This document shows positions 45,931-54,281 of a DNA stretch of 64,000 bases, in pieces. Every line of letters begins with the position of its first letter. Within the stretch, counting starts at the first letter, position 1. Where the stretch lies: positions 1 through 64,000 of the forward strand of contig NZ_LMGT01000001.1 of NCBI RefSeq assembly GCF_001427825.1. Reading direction: 5' to 3'. This DNA is from Brevundimonas sp. Root608. GTDB taxonomy: Bacteria > Pseudomonadota > Alphaproteobacteria > Caulobacterales > Caulobacteraceae. Under the pieces are notes generated by a model. That model was not told the DNA's origin. It ran no database searches and saw nothing but the letters and a program-made list of their open reading frames with translations. Made by a program: the position numbers and the translations under genes.

Positions 45931-47205
45931 ATGAAACCCCCAGAACCTGACCCTTGGGAGCCCGGCCTGACCCTCGACCCCTATATCCTGTTCCTGCTGG
46001 GCCTCGGGGCCGCGATCCTGCTGGTGTCCTGGGCGCCGGTCGGGCTCAAGCCCCTGCCGCTCACCCTCGCCATCCTGTGCGTGGTCTTGGGCGTGGTGAT
46101 CTTCAGTACCGGCCTGCTGTCGTTCAACCCCGACCCGCGCACCTGGGACACGGCCACCGAGCGGCTGACCGAGCTGGTCGTCATCATCAGCCTGATGGGC
46201 GCGGGGCTGAAAATCGACCGGCCGCTGGGATGGCGGCGGTGGGCCTCGACCTGGCGGCTGCTGGCCATCGCCATGCCCCTGACCATCGTCGCCGTGGCCT
46301 GGCTGGGCCTGGCCGGACTGGGTTTCAGCCTGGCCATGGCCCTGCTGCTGGGAGCCGCCATGGCCCCGACCGATCCGGTGCTGGCCGCCGACGTCCAGGT
46401 CGGGCCGCCGCAGTCGGGAGACGAGGACGAGGTGCGCTTCGGCCTGACCTCGGAGGCGGGGCTGAATGACGCCTTGGCCTTCCCGTTCGTGCATCTGGCC
46501 ATACTGGCGGCGGCCGGAGGTCTCGCCACGAGCGGGGCGCTGACCGACTGGTTCACGGTCAAGGTCGGCTGGAAACTGCTCGCGGGCGCCGGGGTCGGCG
46601 TCCTGTGCGGCCTGGTGTTCGGCCGTCTCGTCTTTCGACGCAGCAAGGAGGCCGCCCGGTTCGGCGACGGTCTGGTGGCCCTGGCGGCGACCCTGCTGGC
46701 CTATGCGGCGGCCGAGCTGGCGCACGGCTACGGCTTTCTCGCCGTCTTCATCTGCGCCCTGACCCTGCGCGCGCGGGAAAGGGACCACGATTTTCATCAG
46801 GAGATGCACGACTTCTCGGACCAGATCGAACGGCTGCTGATGATGCTGCTGCTGGTCCTGTTCGGCGGCGCCCTGGCCAACGGCCTGCTGGCGTCCCTGA
46901 CATGGATCGACGCCCTGGTCGGGCTGGCGGTGGTCTTCGTGGTCCGGCCCGTCGCCGGCATGATCGCCATGATCGGATCGCGCCAGCCGATGCGCGAGCG
47001 GCTGCTGCTGTCCTTCCTCGGCATCCGCGGCGTCGGCTCGGTCTATTATGTCGCCTATGCGCTGAACCACGGCGAGTTCGGCGACAGCGAGCGGCTGTGG
47101 GCCGTCGTCGGCTTCATCATCCTGGTCTCGATCCTGGTCCACGGCGTGACGGCGGCCCCGCTGCTGCGGCGGCTGACGCGCCGGCGCGAGGGGGCGGCGG
47201 GCTGA
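45931..47205 (+). CDS. CPA1-family sodium/proton antiporter (NhaP-like)
   Basis: A 424-residue polytopic membrane protein with about 12 hydrophobic segments. The conserved APTDPVLAADVQ motif, followed by the GLNDALAFPF Asn-Asp pair in the ion-binding segment, identifies the monovalent cation:proton antiporter-1 family. The polar loop DHDFHQEMHDFSDQIE is cytoplasmic. The probable function is Na+/H+ or K+/H+ exchange. It runs divergent from the exported protein and convergent with the trypsin-endonuclease gene, which ends only 5 bp after its stop. Confidence 0.93.
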   Translation: MKPPEPDPWEPGLTLDPYILFLLGLGAAILLVSWAPVGLKPLPLTLAILCVVLGVVIFSTGLLSFNPDPRTWDTATERLTELVVIISLMGAGLKIDRPLGWRRWASTWRLLAIAMPLTIVAVAWLGLAGLGFSLAMALLLGAAMAPTDPVLAADVQVGPPQSGDEDEVRFGLTSEAGLNDALAFPFVHLAILAAAGGLATSGALTDWFTVKVGWKLLAGAGVGVLCGLVFGRLVFRRSKEAARFGDGLVALAATLLAYAAAELAHGYGFLAVFICALTLRARERDHDFHQEMHDFSDQIERLLMMLLLVLFGGALANGLLASLTWIDALVGLAVVFVVRPVAGMIAMIGSRQPMRERLLLSFLGIRGVGSVYYVAYALNHGEFGDSERLWAVVGFIILVSILVHGVTAAPLLRRLTRRREGAAG

Positions 47206-47209
47206 CGCC

Positions 47210-49291
47210 TCAGGCGCCCCTGTCGGCCCGCATCACTGCCCGGGGGAACCGGATCAGTCCGATCCGGTCCTGCAGCGTATTCAGCGGGATCATGCGGGCG
47301 CGCCACACCGGATCGACCGCGAATTCGAACGCGACCTGGGTCAGGTCCTGTTCCAGCAGGAAGCCGAAGGCCTCCAGCCCGGCCTGCCCGCGCGCGACCA
47401 CCACCTTCCAGTAGGCGCGCGGGATCCTCACCTGGATCGGCCCGTCGTCATCCACGCCGACGAAGACCGGATCGTCCGCCGCCAGCAGCGGCCCGGCGAA
47501 CAGCGAATAGCGCTCGACCCGGCCCTGGGCCTCGATCAGGTTTTCCAGCAGGCCCCAGACGCCCCGGCGGTTCGAGCGGTTGAACCCCGCCACCTGGGGC
47601 GTGCAGTTGGTGACGTGATAGGTGTCGCCGTTGGCGCGGCGCACCTGGGCGTAGTCCGCGCCCCAGCAGACCTCTTCGCGCCGCACCAGATGGCCCTTGT
47701 CGAAGGCCTTGCGGTCCTTGTCGAAGAAGCGGTCCGGCAGCTGGGCGTCGGCCGGCAGGCGGGGATCGAGGAACCAGCGCTCGAAATCGTTCTCGGCCAG
47801 GCCGCCCAGGGCGTCGCGGTTGTAGGACCGGGTCGGATCCGGCTCCTTGGCGGCGGGGGAGCCATCGACGTTGGAGGCCGTGAACAGGCACACGCGCCGC
47901 GCCCTGTGCATGACCAGCGAGAAATTCTGGTAGGGCACGACCACCCCGCCGTCGTGCATCCGCGCCGCCACGGAGGGGTCCCGCAGCGTCGGCAGGGGGA
48001 CGGAGAGGCCGAGGAAGCGGGGATCGTAGCCGGTGCGTCCGGGATAGTTCGGGTCGTGCCAGGGCTCGACCACCTTCTCGATCGCGCCGACGCCCGCGCC
48101 GGCGGCGAGGGCTGGCCCGGACGTCTGGCCCAGGCTGATGGCGAGGGTCAGGGGCACGGTCAGGACCGCGGCCCCCGCCGGCGCGGCGGCCGACGGGCCG
48201 ACGGGCGCGCCGCCCACGACAAGGATCGGGCCTGTCGACCGCTCCGTGGCCGGGACCGGAGTTTCGACGCGGCCCTGACAGCAGGCCTCCAGCTCGTCCC
48301 GCAGGGCGCCGGCGGGCGCCATCGCCAGGGCCGTGGTCGCGATGCGGCTGGCGCGGACGCCCTCGTTGGCGATCCAGTCGATGTCGGCGTCGTCGTCGTC
48401 GTCGGTCGCCGGCCTGCCGTTCTGCAGCAGCCAGCGGCCCTGGGCGTCCTTCCGCGGCACGCCCGAATGGTGCAGGGCGACCACCTGCCAGGAATCGTTG
48501 AACACCGGCGCCCCCGACGATCCCGGCGCGGTGTCGGATTCATACGTCAGGTGGTCGGCGGTGATGTCCAGCAGCCGGTTCTCGCGCAGGGCCACCTGTT
48601 TGGTCCGGCCGTTGGGGTGCTGGATGATGGTGATGGCCTCGCCGACGTTGATCTTGCCCACCTCGGGGCTGAGCCTCAGCCAGCCGAAGTCCGACAGCCG
48701 GGCGTCGCCCTTCAGCGGCCGGGCGCGGACCGCGACCAGGGCCATGTCCAGGGCGGGGTCGACGACGAAAAACCGGCCGGGATCGAAGGCGAAGGTGGTG
48801 GTCGGGCGCGGAAACCCCAGCCGATCCAGCTCGCAGTCGAAATCGACCCGCGAGGCAGCGGCCGCGGCCATGTCGGGCAGGACATGCTGGTTGGTCAGCA
48901 ACAGGTTCGGGGTGATCAGGAAGCCGGTGGCGTCGCCCAGCGCCCGCCCGCCGCCGTCGAGGATGGTGATCCGCCCCACCGGCCGCGCCGCGTCCAGCCC
49001 GCGCAGCAGATAGTTGAGGTCGACCAGATCGTCGCTGCCGATGGTCCGCTCCAGCTCGGACAGCGAGGCTTTCCGGCCGCCTTCCTGAAGCTGCAGGGTG
49101 CGCAGGGCCTGCCGTTCGGGGGTTTCCAGCTGGCCGGGGACGGTGGCGTCGACCCGCGCCTTCAGAAGATCGACCGCGGCGGCCGCGTTGACCTCGATCG
49201 GTCCGGCCCGGTCCGCGCCTGGCGGCGCGACCTCCGCGACGATGCGGGCGCCGGTGGTCGCCACCACCCCCTTCAGACGATCGACCTTCAT
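47210..49291 (-). CDS. Trypsin-like protease fused to DNA/RNA non-specific endonuclease
   Basis: A 693-residue two-enzyme fusion. Residues 60-105 form a helical lead-in. A trypsin-like domain follows, with His136 (TNQHVLP), Asp182 (LDMALVAV) and Ser259 (APGSSGAPV). A flexible Ala/Pro-rich linker covers about 340-400. A NUC1-type endonuclease then carries the DRGH-like motif D531-K-G-H534 and the magnesium-site Asn562 (TNCTPQ). There is no signal peptide, so it is predicted to be cytosolic; the linker contains one hydrophobic stretch. AGGAGG precedes the chosen ATG. Such fusions are known from databases but lack a defined role; the architecture suggests a protease-activated nuclease effector. 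Confidence 0.9.
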   Translation of the reverse strand: MKVDRLKGVVATTGARIVAEVAPPGADRAGPIEVNAAAAVDLLKARVDATVPGQLETPERQALRTLQLQEGGRKASLSELERTIGSDDLVDLNYLLRGLDAARPVGRITILDGGGRALGDATGFLITPNLLLTNQHVLPDMAAAAASRVDFDCELDRLGFPRPTTTFAFDPGRFFVVDPALDMALVAVRARPLKGDARLSDFGWLRLSPEVGKINVGEAITIIQHPNGRTKQVALRENRLLDITADHLTYESDTAPGSSGAPVFNDSWQVVALHHSGVPRKDAQGRWLLQNGRPATDDDDDADIDWIANEGVRASRIATTALAMAPAGALRDELEACCQGRVETPVPATERSTGPILVVGGAPVGPSAAAPAGAAVLTVPLTLAISLGQTSGPALAAGAGVGAIEKVVEPWHDPNYPGRTGYDPRFLGLSVPLPTLRDPSVAARMHDGGVVVPYQNFSLVMHRARRVCLFTASNVDGSPAAKEPDPTRSYNRDALGGLAENDFERWFLDPRLPADAQLPDRFFDKDRKAFDKGHLVRREEVCWGADYAQVRRANGDTYHVTNCTPQVAGFNRSNRRGVWGLLENLIEAQGRVERYSLFAGPLLAADDPVFVGVDDDGPIQVRIPRAYWKVVVARGQAGLEAFGFLLEQDLTQVAFEFAVDPVWRARMIPLNTLQDRIGLIRFPRAVMRADRGA

Positions 49292-49460
49292 GCCGTCCTC
49301 CTGCCGAAGCGGCACAACCATAACGTCGATTGGCGACCGGGGGAACGCGGGCGGCCCCGCGCACCATCGCGGCTTCCCCCGCGCCGCCGCCGCTGCTACC
49401 CCTCCGGCCACACCGAACGGCCCCGACACGAGCGGCCGACGCAAGATGGAGATGCATCCC

Positions 49461-50288
49461 ATGGCCGCTTCCGAAGGCTGGAACATGCCGACCGGCGAAC
49501 TCATGAAGGGCAAGAAGGGCCTGATCATGGGGGTCGCGAACGCCAACTCCATCGCCTGGGGCATCGCCTCCCAGCTGGCGGCCCAGGGCGCCGAACTGGC
49601 CTTCACCTATCTGGGCGAGGGCCTCGAGCGCCGCGTGCGGCCGCTGGCCGAAAGCGTCGGCGCCAAACTGCTGATCCAGGCCGACGTCACCGACGACGCC
49701 TCGATGGACGCCGCCTTCGCCGAGCTGGAAAAGGCCTTCGGCACGATCGACTTCGTCATCCATTCGGTGGCCTTCGCCAACAAGGACGAACTCAAGGGCA
49801 GCTTCGTAGACAACACCAGCCGCGACAGCTTCCTGCTGGCCATGAACATCTCGGCCTTCAGCTTCGTCGATGTGGCGAAGCGGGCGTCGAAGCTGATGCC
49901 CAACGGCGGTTCGCTGGTGACCATGACCTATCTCGGCTCCGAGCGGGCCATCCCCAACTACAACACCATGGGCGTGGCCAAGGCGGCGCTGGAGGCGGCG
50001 ACCCGCTACATCGCCCGGGACCTGGGCCCGAAGGGCATCCGCTGCAACGCCATCTCGGCGGGGGCCATGCGCACCCTGTCGCTGGCCGGCATCTCGGGCG
50101 GCCGCGGCATGATCAGCCAGGGCCGGGCCATGTCGGCGATGAAGGAGGACACCTCGATGGAGGGCGTCGCCGGCGCCGCCCTGTGGCTGTGCTCGGACCT
50201 CGGCTTCTCGACCACGGGCGAGGTCATCCACGTCGACGCCGGCTTCCACATGATGGGCATGGCGGCCGACGAGGAAGCCGCTGGCTGA
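49461..50288 (+). CDS. fabI: Enoyl-[ACP] reductase (NADH) FabI
   Basis: A 275-residue short-chain dehydrogenase-fold enzyme that performs the last reduction in each fatty acid elongation cycle. The catalytic residues are Tyr157, Tyr167 and Lys174 (YNTMGVAK), matching Tyr146/Tyr156/Lys163 of E. coli FabI with an offset of 11. The GVANANSIAWGIA nucleotide segment is intact. The ATG at 49461 is chosen because GGAG lies about 10 nt upstream; ATGs at 49446 and 49452 are alternatives. It sits downstream of the divergent trypsin-endonuclease gene, 4.1 kb from fabB. Confidence 0.96.
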   Translation: MAASEGWNMPTGELMKGKKGLIMGVANANSIAWGIASQLAAQGAELAFTYLGEGLERRVRPLAESVGAKLLIQADVTDDASMDAAFAELEKAFGTIDFVIHSVAFANKDELKGSFVDNTSRDSFLLAMNISAFSFVDVAKRASKLMPNGGSLVTMTYLGSERAIPNYNTMGVAKAALEAATRYIARDLGPKGIRCNAISAGAMRTLSLAGISGGRGMISQGRAMSAMKEDTSMEGVAGAALWLCSDLGFSTTGEVIHVDAGFHMMGMAADEEAAG

Positions 50289-50415
50289 ACCCTTGCCGGA
50301 TCGGCGCTTTCGGCGCGGATGGCGGTTCAGGCGTTGCAGTTCATGCAGCCGGGGACGACGGCGGTCTTTGCCGGACGGTCAGCATGACTCGGTCCGCCAC
50401 ACCGCCTGCAAGGGC

Positions 50416-50625
50416 TCAGGGTATCGCGATCGACACCCGCTCGAACGGGTAGCGGTCGCGGATGTCCGAGGCGAAGAACCGGCCTTTCGAGAAGGCGGCG
50501 CGGAACGCCGCCTCCACCTCCGGCGGCACGTCGAAATAGTCGTAGACGTCGCCGCTGGTGAAGGTCACGCGCAGGCGGCGGGGCGGTTCGTCGTAGCTGA
50601 AACGGCGGATGACGCTGGAGGGCAT
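50416..50625 (-). CDS. KTSC domain protein
   Basis: A 69-residue single-domain protein with the KTSC pattern: SSVIRRFSYDEPPRRLRVTFTSGDVYDYFDVPPEVEAAF, then SKGRFFASDIRDRYPFERV. Such small proteins occur in many bacteria and have no assigned biochemical role; some are fused to lysyl-tRNA synthetases. It is divergent from the YegP-type gene at 50754, and one arm of an inverted repeat (50630-50704) lies immediately before its start. Confidence 0.8.
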   Translation of the reverse strand: MPSSVIRRFSYDEPPRRLRVTFTSGDVYDYFDVPPEVEAAFRAAFSKGRFFASDIRDRYPFERVSIAIP

Positions 50626-50629
50626 GGCG

Positions 50630-50704
50630 GCGAAACGCCCGGCCGGGCCTTCCGGCTCCGATCACGCGCCTGTGTCACGAACCGGGCGTTTCGCGGTTTT
50701 CCGC
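50630..50704. repeat. Inverted repeat between the KTSC and YegP-like genes
   Basis: The arms GCGAAACGCCCGG (50630-50642) and CCGGGCGTTTCGC (50692-50704) are perfect 13-bp reverse complements around a 49-nt loop. The left arm begins 4 bp before the KTSC start on the minus strand. In that transcript it could fold over the ribosome site, which is weak there. It may equally be a divergent regulatory site or a dispersed repeat. Confidence 0.6.
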
Positions 50705-50753
50705 CGATCGCGGTCGTGACAGCGTGGCGTTTCCCCTGACAGGAGATTTCGCC

Positions 50754-50930
50754 GTGGCCCACAAGTTCGAGATCTACAAGGACAAGGCGGGCGAGTTCCG
50801 CGTCCGCTTCAAATACAACGCAGAGACCATCTTCTCGAGCGAGGGCTATTCGTCCAAGGCCTCGGCCCGGAACGCCATCGATTCGATCCAGAAGAACGGG
50901 CCGGGGGCTCCGACCGAGGACAACAGCTAG
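50754..50930 (+). CDS. YegP family protein, DUF1508
   Basis: A 58-residue protein consisting of one DUF1508 unit: KFEIYKDKAGEFRVRFKYNAETIFSSEGYSSKASARNAIDSIQKN. The GTG start at 50754 is favoured over the in-frame ATG at 50724 because AGGAG lies 8 nt before it and it begins at the domain boundary. Members are stress-linked small proteins of unknown role; most contain two units, this has one. It is convergent with the DUF3597 gene, sharing a GC-rich hairpin (50940-50964). Confidence 0.85.
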   Translation: MAHKFEIYKDKAGEFRVRFKYNAETIFSSEGYSSKASARNAIDSIQKNGPGAPTEDNS

Positions 50931-50939
50931 ACGGTGCGG

Positions 50940-50964
50940 CGCGGCCGGGTCGTCCGGCCGCGCG
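50940..50964. terminator. GC-rich hairpin between convergent small genes
   Basis: GCGCGGCCGG (50940-50949) pairs perfectly with CCGGCCGCGC (50955-50964) over a five-base loop. It lies in the 41-bp gap between the YegP-like stop and the DUF3597 stop. No T-tract follows on either strand, so it is at best a weak, possibly bidirectional, terminator. Confidence 0.45.
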
Positions 50965-50971
50965 CCCCGTC

Positions 50972-51349
50972 TCAGTCCCTGAGCGAATCCGGCACCAGGC
51001 CGCCGTTCTCGGCCATCTTGCGCCAGACGGCCTTCGACAGGGCGATGTTCTGTTCGGCGCTGCCGTGCGGGCCGGCGTTGACGCCCAGTTCCTCGGCCAG
51101 CTCCTTGCGGGCCTCCAGATTCGACTCCAGCCCGAGCAGCTTGAGCAGGTCGACGATCGAGGTGCGCCAGTTGCCGGCTCCCTCACCCTTGAGTTCGGCC
51201 ATGGAGGCGAGCACCGCCTCGACGTCGACCGGCGCGGCCGCGGTCGGGGCGAAGGTGCCGGGCGTTGTCTGCGGAGCCGGCGCCGAGGTGGGGGTGACCT
51301 CGTCGCGGCGACCCCGGATGCGGTTCCAGATGGAACTGAAGATACTCAT
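50972..51349 (-). CDS. DUF3597 family protein
   Basis: A 125-residue protein with the MSIFSSIWNRIRG start typical of DUF3597. A Pro/Ala-rich linker leads to the conserved helical domain (SIVDLLKLLGLESNLEARKELAEELGV, then NIALSKAVWRKMAENGG). The fold resembles a peptidoglycan- or nucleic-acid-binding helical bundle, but no function is established. It follows rimM on the same strand after 54 bp and may be co-transcribed with it. Confidence 0.87.
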   Translation of the reverse strand: MSIFSSIWNRIRGRRDEVTPTSAPAPQTTPGTFAPTAAAPVDVEAVLASMAELKGEGAGNWRTSIVDLLKLLGLESNLEARKELAEELGVNAGPHGSAEQNIALSKAVWRKMAENGGLVPDSLRD

Positions 51350-51403
51350 GCGTTGCGCCTTCCCTTTGAATGAGACGGCGTAACGCGCCGGAACGGCGCC
51401 GGT

Positions 51404-51931
51404 TCAGTCGGGCTCGCGCTCGCCGATCTCGGTCGGCCGGACGGCCAGCAGCCAGCCGTCGGCGATGTGCAGCGCGGGCACGGCTTCTTTCGTGAACGGC
51501 AGGTACCAGGTCGGCCCGCCCGCCGCCGGTGCGATCTCCAGCATGTCGTCGGCGCCGAAATTCTGCACCGCGCGAATGGAGCCCAGCACCACGCCCTCGG
51601 GATCGCGCGCTTCCAGCCCGACCAGGTCGGCCAGGTAGAATTCGTCCTCGTCCGGCTCGGGCAGACGGTCGCGGTGGATGTAGAGCTTCAGCCCGCGCAT
51701 CGCGTCGGCCTGTTCCTTGGTGGCGATCTCCTTGGCGCGGCCGACCACGGCGGTCTTCTCGGGCCGGGCCGAGGTCAGGGTCAGGCCGGGCGTGCCGTCG
51801 GCGCGCAGCAGGACGCCGTACTTCAGCAGGGCCATCGGCTCGGCCGTCCATGCGGTGACCCGCACCTCGCCCTTGACCCCGAAGCCGCCGGCGACCTGGC
51901 CGACGAGGATGAGTTTGCTGGTGTCAGTCAT
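51404..51931 (-). CDS. rimM: Ribosome maturation factor RimM
   Basis: A 175-residue 30S assembly factor that binds S19 during head maturation. The N-terminal barrel (GQVAGGFGVKGEVRVTAWT) and the C-terminal PRC-like barrel (EDEFYLADLVGLEARDPEGVVLGSIRAVQNFGADDMLEI, then YLPFTKEAVP) are both present. The start at 51931 fits the family; the longer ORF upstream crosses a repeat. It follows rpsP on the same strand, but 190 bp of palindromic repeat lie between. trmD and rplS, the usual next genes, are not here. Confidence 0.96.
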   Translation of the reverse strand: MTDTSKLILVGQVAGGFGVKGEVRVTAWTAEPMALLKYGVLLRADGTPGLTLTSARPEKTAVVGRAKEIATKEQADAMRGLKLYIHRDRLPEPDEDEFYLADLVGLEARDPEGVVLGSIRAVQNFGADDMLEIAPAAGGPTWYLPFTKEAVPALHIADGWLLAVRPTEIGEREPD

Positions 51932-52121
51932 GCGTCCCTCTCCCCTCGGGGGTGGAGAACCGGTCGGCGAAGCCGACCGATCGACGGGTGGACCGCGAAG
52001 CGGGACGGATGAGGGGGCCGTTTGGCGCTCGCCCCCATCGTCCTGCTCCACGTCCAACAGCCCCTCATCCGACCGCCTCCGGCGGCCACCTTCTCCCCCG
52101 GAGGGGAGAAGGATCACCGGA
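51932..52121. repeat. Palindromic repeat inside the rpsP-rimM operon
   Basis: The whole gap between rpsP and rimM is one structured element. It has a perfect CCTTCTCCCC-cgga-GGGGAGAAGG hairpin (52089-52112), CGGTCGGC-gaa-GCCGACCG (51961-51979), and GGATGAGGGG with CCCCTCATCC segments between. Read on the minus strand it begins GGTGATCCTTCTCCCC and reaches GGATGAGG, matching the 206-360 repeat. Being inside a ribosomal operon, it must be transcribed and could set the rpsP:rimM ratio. Confidence 0.75.
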
Positions 52122-52730
52122 TCAGGCCTCGGTCTTCTCTTCCTCGGTCGCTTCAGCGGCCGGGGCTTCTTCAGCAGCGGCTTCGGCCGGAGCCTCTTCC
52201 GCGGCGGCTTCAGCCGGGGCTTCTTCCGTCACTTCAGCGGCCGGAGCCTCTTCAGCAGCCGCTTCGGGCTCGGGGGCCGGAGCGTTCTTGGCGGCTTCAG
52301 CGGCGGCCTTGGCTTCTTCCTTGGCGCGGACGGCGGCCTCGGCGGCTTCCACCTTGGCTGCAGCTTCTGCTTCCGCGCGGTCGGCTTCGCGCTGGGCGCG
52401 CTCGGCGGCGCGTTCCTGGGCCTTCTTGCCCGGCTGCGCCTTGTTCGGGTTGTTCGACTGGGTCCATTTGACCTTGCCGGCCAAGGCTTCGTCCTGGCTC
52501 AGGAAGCGGGCCACGCGGTCGGTCGGCTGGGCGCCCTTGGCGAGCCATTCCGAGATCCGGTCGGCCTTCAGGGTGACGCGCTTCTGCTCGCCGTCGCGCG
52601 GCAGCATCGGGTTGTAGGTGCCGACGCGCTCGATGAATTTGCCGTCGCGGGGCGAGTGGCTGTCGGCGACGACGATGTAGTAGTAGGGGCGCTTCTTGGC
52701 GCCGCCGCGGGCCAGACGAATCTTAAGCAT
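52122..52730 (-). CDS. rpsP: 30S ribosomal protein bS16 with long Ala/Glu tail
   Basis: A 202-residue S16. The conserved core ([20 protein letters not shown], then [14 protein letters not shown] and [16 protein letters not shown]) occupies about residues 1-80. After a basic linker, residues 105-202 are a low-complexity Ala/Glu tail with repeated EEAPAEAAA units, predicted to be helical or disordered and strongly acidic. S16 is normally 80-130 residues, so the tail is unusual although alphaproteobacterial S16 is often extended. It follows ffh after 24 bp, the usual ffh-rpsP-rimM order. Confidence 0.96.
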   Translation of the reverse strand: MLKIRLARGGAKKRPYYYIVVADSHSPRDGKFIERVGTYNPMLPRDGEQKRVTLKADRISEWLAKGAQPTDRVARFLSQDEALAGKVKWTQSNNPNKAQPGKKAQERAAERAQREADRAEAEAAAKVEAAEAAVRAKEEAKAAAEAAKNAPAPEPEAAAEEAPAAEVTEEAPAEAAAEEAPAEAAAEEAPAAEATEEEKTEA

Positions 52731-52754
52731 TTTCAGTCTCTTTCCTTGGTCGTT

Positions 52755-54281
52755 CTATTTCTTGGGAGGGAAGCCCGGCAGGCCCGGAAGGCCCCCCGGA
52801 AGTTGTCCGCCGCCCAGACCCGCGATGCGGTCCTGAAGGGCTTTCAGTTCGTCGGCTGAGGGTTCGGGCATGCGGCCGCCCCCCATCGCCTTCAGTCGCG
52901 CCATGTCGGGGCCGCCGCCGAGGCCGCCGCCGCCGAGACCGCCCATCATGGCGGCCATCTGTTTCATGCCCTTGCCGCCGCCGCGCGACATGGACTTGAC
53001 CATGTCGGCCATCTGGCGGTGCTGTTTGAGCAGGCGGTTGATGTCCTGGACCTCGACGCCGGCGCCGGCGGCGACGCGCTTCTTGCGGCTGGCGTTCAGC
53101 AGATCGGGCTTCTTGCGCTCGGCCTTGGTCATCGAGGAGATGATGGCTTCCTGGCGCGCAATCATGCGGTCGTCGACACCGCTGTCGGCCATCTGGGCCT
53201 TCATCTTGGCCACGCCGGGCAGCATGCCCATGATGCCCTGAAGACCGCCCATCTTCTTCATCTGCTGCAGCTGGCCGGCGAGGTCGTTGAGGTCGAACTG
53301 GCCCTTGGCCAGCTTGCGGGCCATGGCCTCGGCCTTGGATTGGTCCAGCTCCTGCGACGCCTTCTCGACCAGGGCGACGATGTCCCCCTGGCCCAGGATG
53401 CGGCCGGCGACGCGGCGGGCGTCGAACACTTCCAGCGCGTCGACCTTCTCGCCCGCGCCGATGTATTTGATCGGCAGGCCGGTGACGGCCCGCATCGACA
53501 GCATGGCCCCGCCGCGCCCGTCGCCGTCGGCGCGGGTCAGGACCAGGCCGGTCAGCGGCAGGCGGTCGTGGAAGGCTTTCGCGGTGCGGACCGCGTCCTG
53601 GCCGGTCAGGCTGTCGGCGACCAGCAGGGTCTCGACGGGTTTGGAGACGGCGGCGACTTCCGCCACCTCGGCCATCAGGGCCTCGTCCAGGGTGATCCGG
53701 CCGGCGGTGTCGAGGATCAGGACGTCGTAGCCCTGAAGTTTCGCCGACTGCAGCGCGCGCTTGGTGATCTGGATCGGCGACTCGCCGGCCACGATGGGCA
53801 GGGTCGCGACCTCGATCTGCTTGCCCAGGGTGGCCAGCTGCTCCATGGCCGCCGGACGACGCGTGTCCAGCGAGGCCATCATGACCTTCTTGCGGTCGAA
53901 CTTCGTCAGACGAAGCGCCAGCTTGGCCGAGGTCGTGGTCTTGCCCGAACCCTGCAGGCCGGCCATCAGGATGACGGCGGGCGGCGTGGCGTTCAGGTTG
54001 ATCGGGGTGGGCTCGTCCCCGCCCAGCATCTCGACCAGGCCGTCGTAAACGATCTTGACCACCTGATCGGCGGGCTTGACCGAGCGGATAACGTCCTCGC
54101 CCGTGGCGCGCTCGGTGGCGAAGGCGATGAAGTCCTTGACGACGGGCAGGGCGACGTCGGCCTCGAGCAGCGCCACGCGCACTTCGCGCATCGCCTCGGA
54201 GACGTCCTTCTCGGACAGGGCGCCGCGCCCGGTGATCCGGTCGAAGACGCCTGTCAGCCGCTCGTTCAGAGCCTCGAACAT
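52755..54281 (-). CDS. ffh: Signal recognition particle protein Ffh
   Basis: A 508-residue GTPase that binds 4.5S RNA and signal peptides and targets membrane proteins to FtsY. The N-domain helix bundle is followed by the G-domain with the P-loop GLQGSGKTT at about residues 108-116 and later DTAGR and TRADGDGRGG motifs. The M-domain is Met-rich with Gly-rich segments (GLGGGGLGGG) near the C-terminus. It heads the ffh-rpsP-rimM run. Its upstream region is a 358-bp gap with no recognisable gene. Confidence 0.97.
   Translation of the reverse strand: MFEALNERLTGVFDRITGRGALSEKDVSEAMREVRVALLEADVALPVVKDFIAFATERATGEDVIRSVKPADQVVKIVYDGLVEMLGGDEPTPINLNATPPAVILMAGLQGSGKTTTSAKLALRLTKFDRKKVMMASLDTRRPAAMEQLATLGKQIEVATLPIVAGESPIQITKRALQSAKLQGYDVLILDTAGRITLDEALMAEVAEVAAVSKPVETLLVADSLTGQDAVRTAKAFHDRLPLTGLVLTRADGDGRGGAMLSMRAVTGLPIKYIGAGEKVDALEVFDARRVAGRILGQGDIVALVEKASQELDQSKAEAMARKLAKGQFDLNDLAGQLQQMKKMGGLQGIMGMLPGVAKMKAQMADSGVDDRMIARQEAIISSMTKAERKKPDLLNASRKKRVAAGAGVEVQDINRLLKQHRQMADMVKSMSRGGGKGMKQMAAMMGGLGGGGLGGGPDMARLKAMGGGRMPEPSADELKALQDRIAGLGGGQLPGGLPGLPGFPPKK

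Noticed and set aside
47615-50452. Plus-strand open frame of 945 codons across the trypsin-endonuclease and fabI genes
   Set aside because: It spans two real genes in the wrong frame or strand; no domain match.
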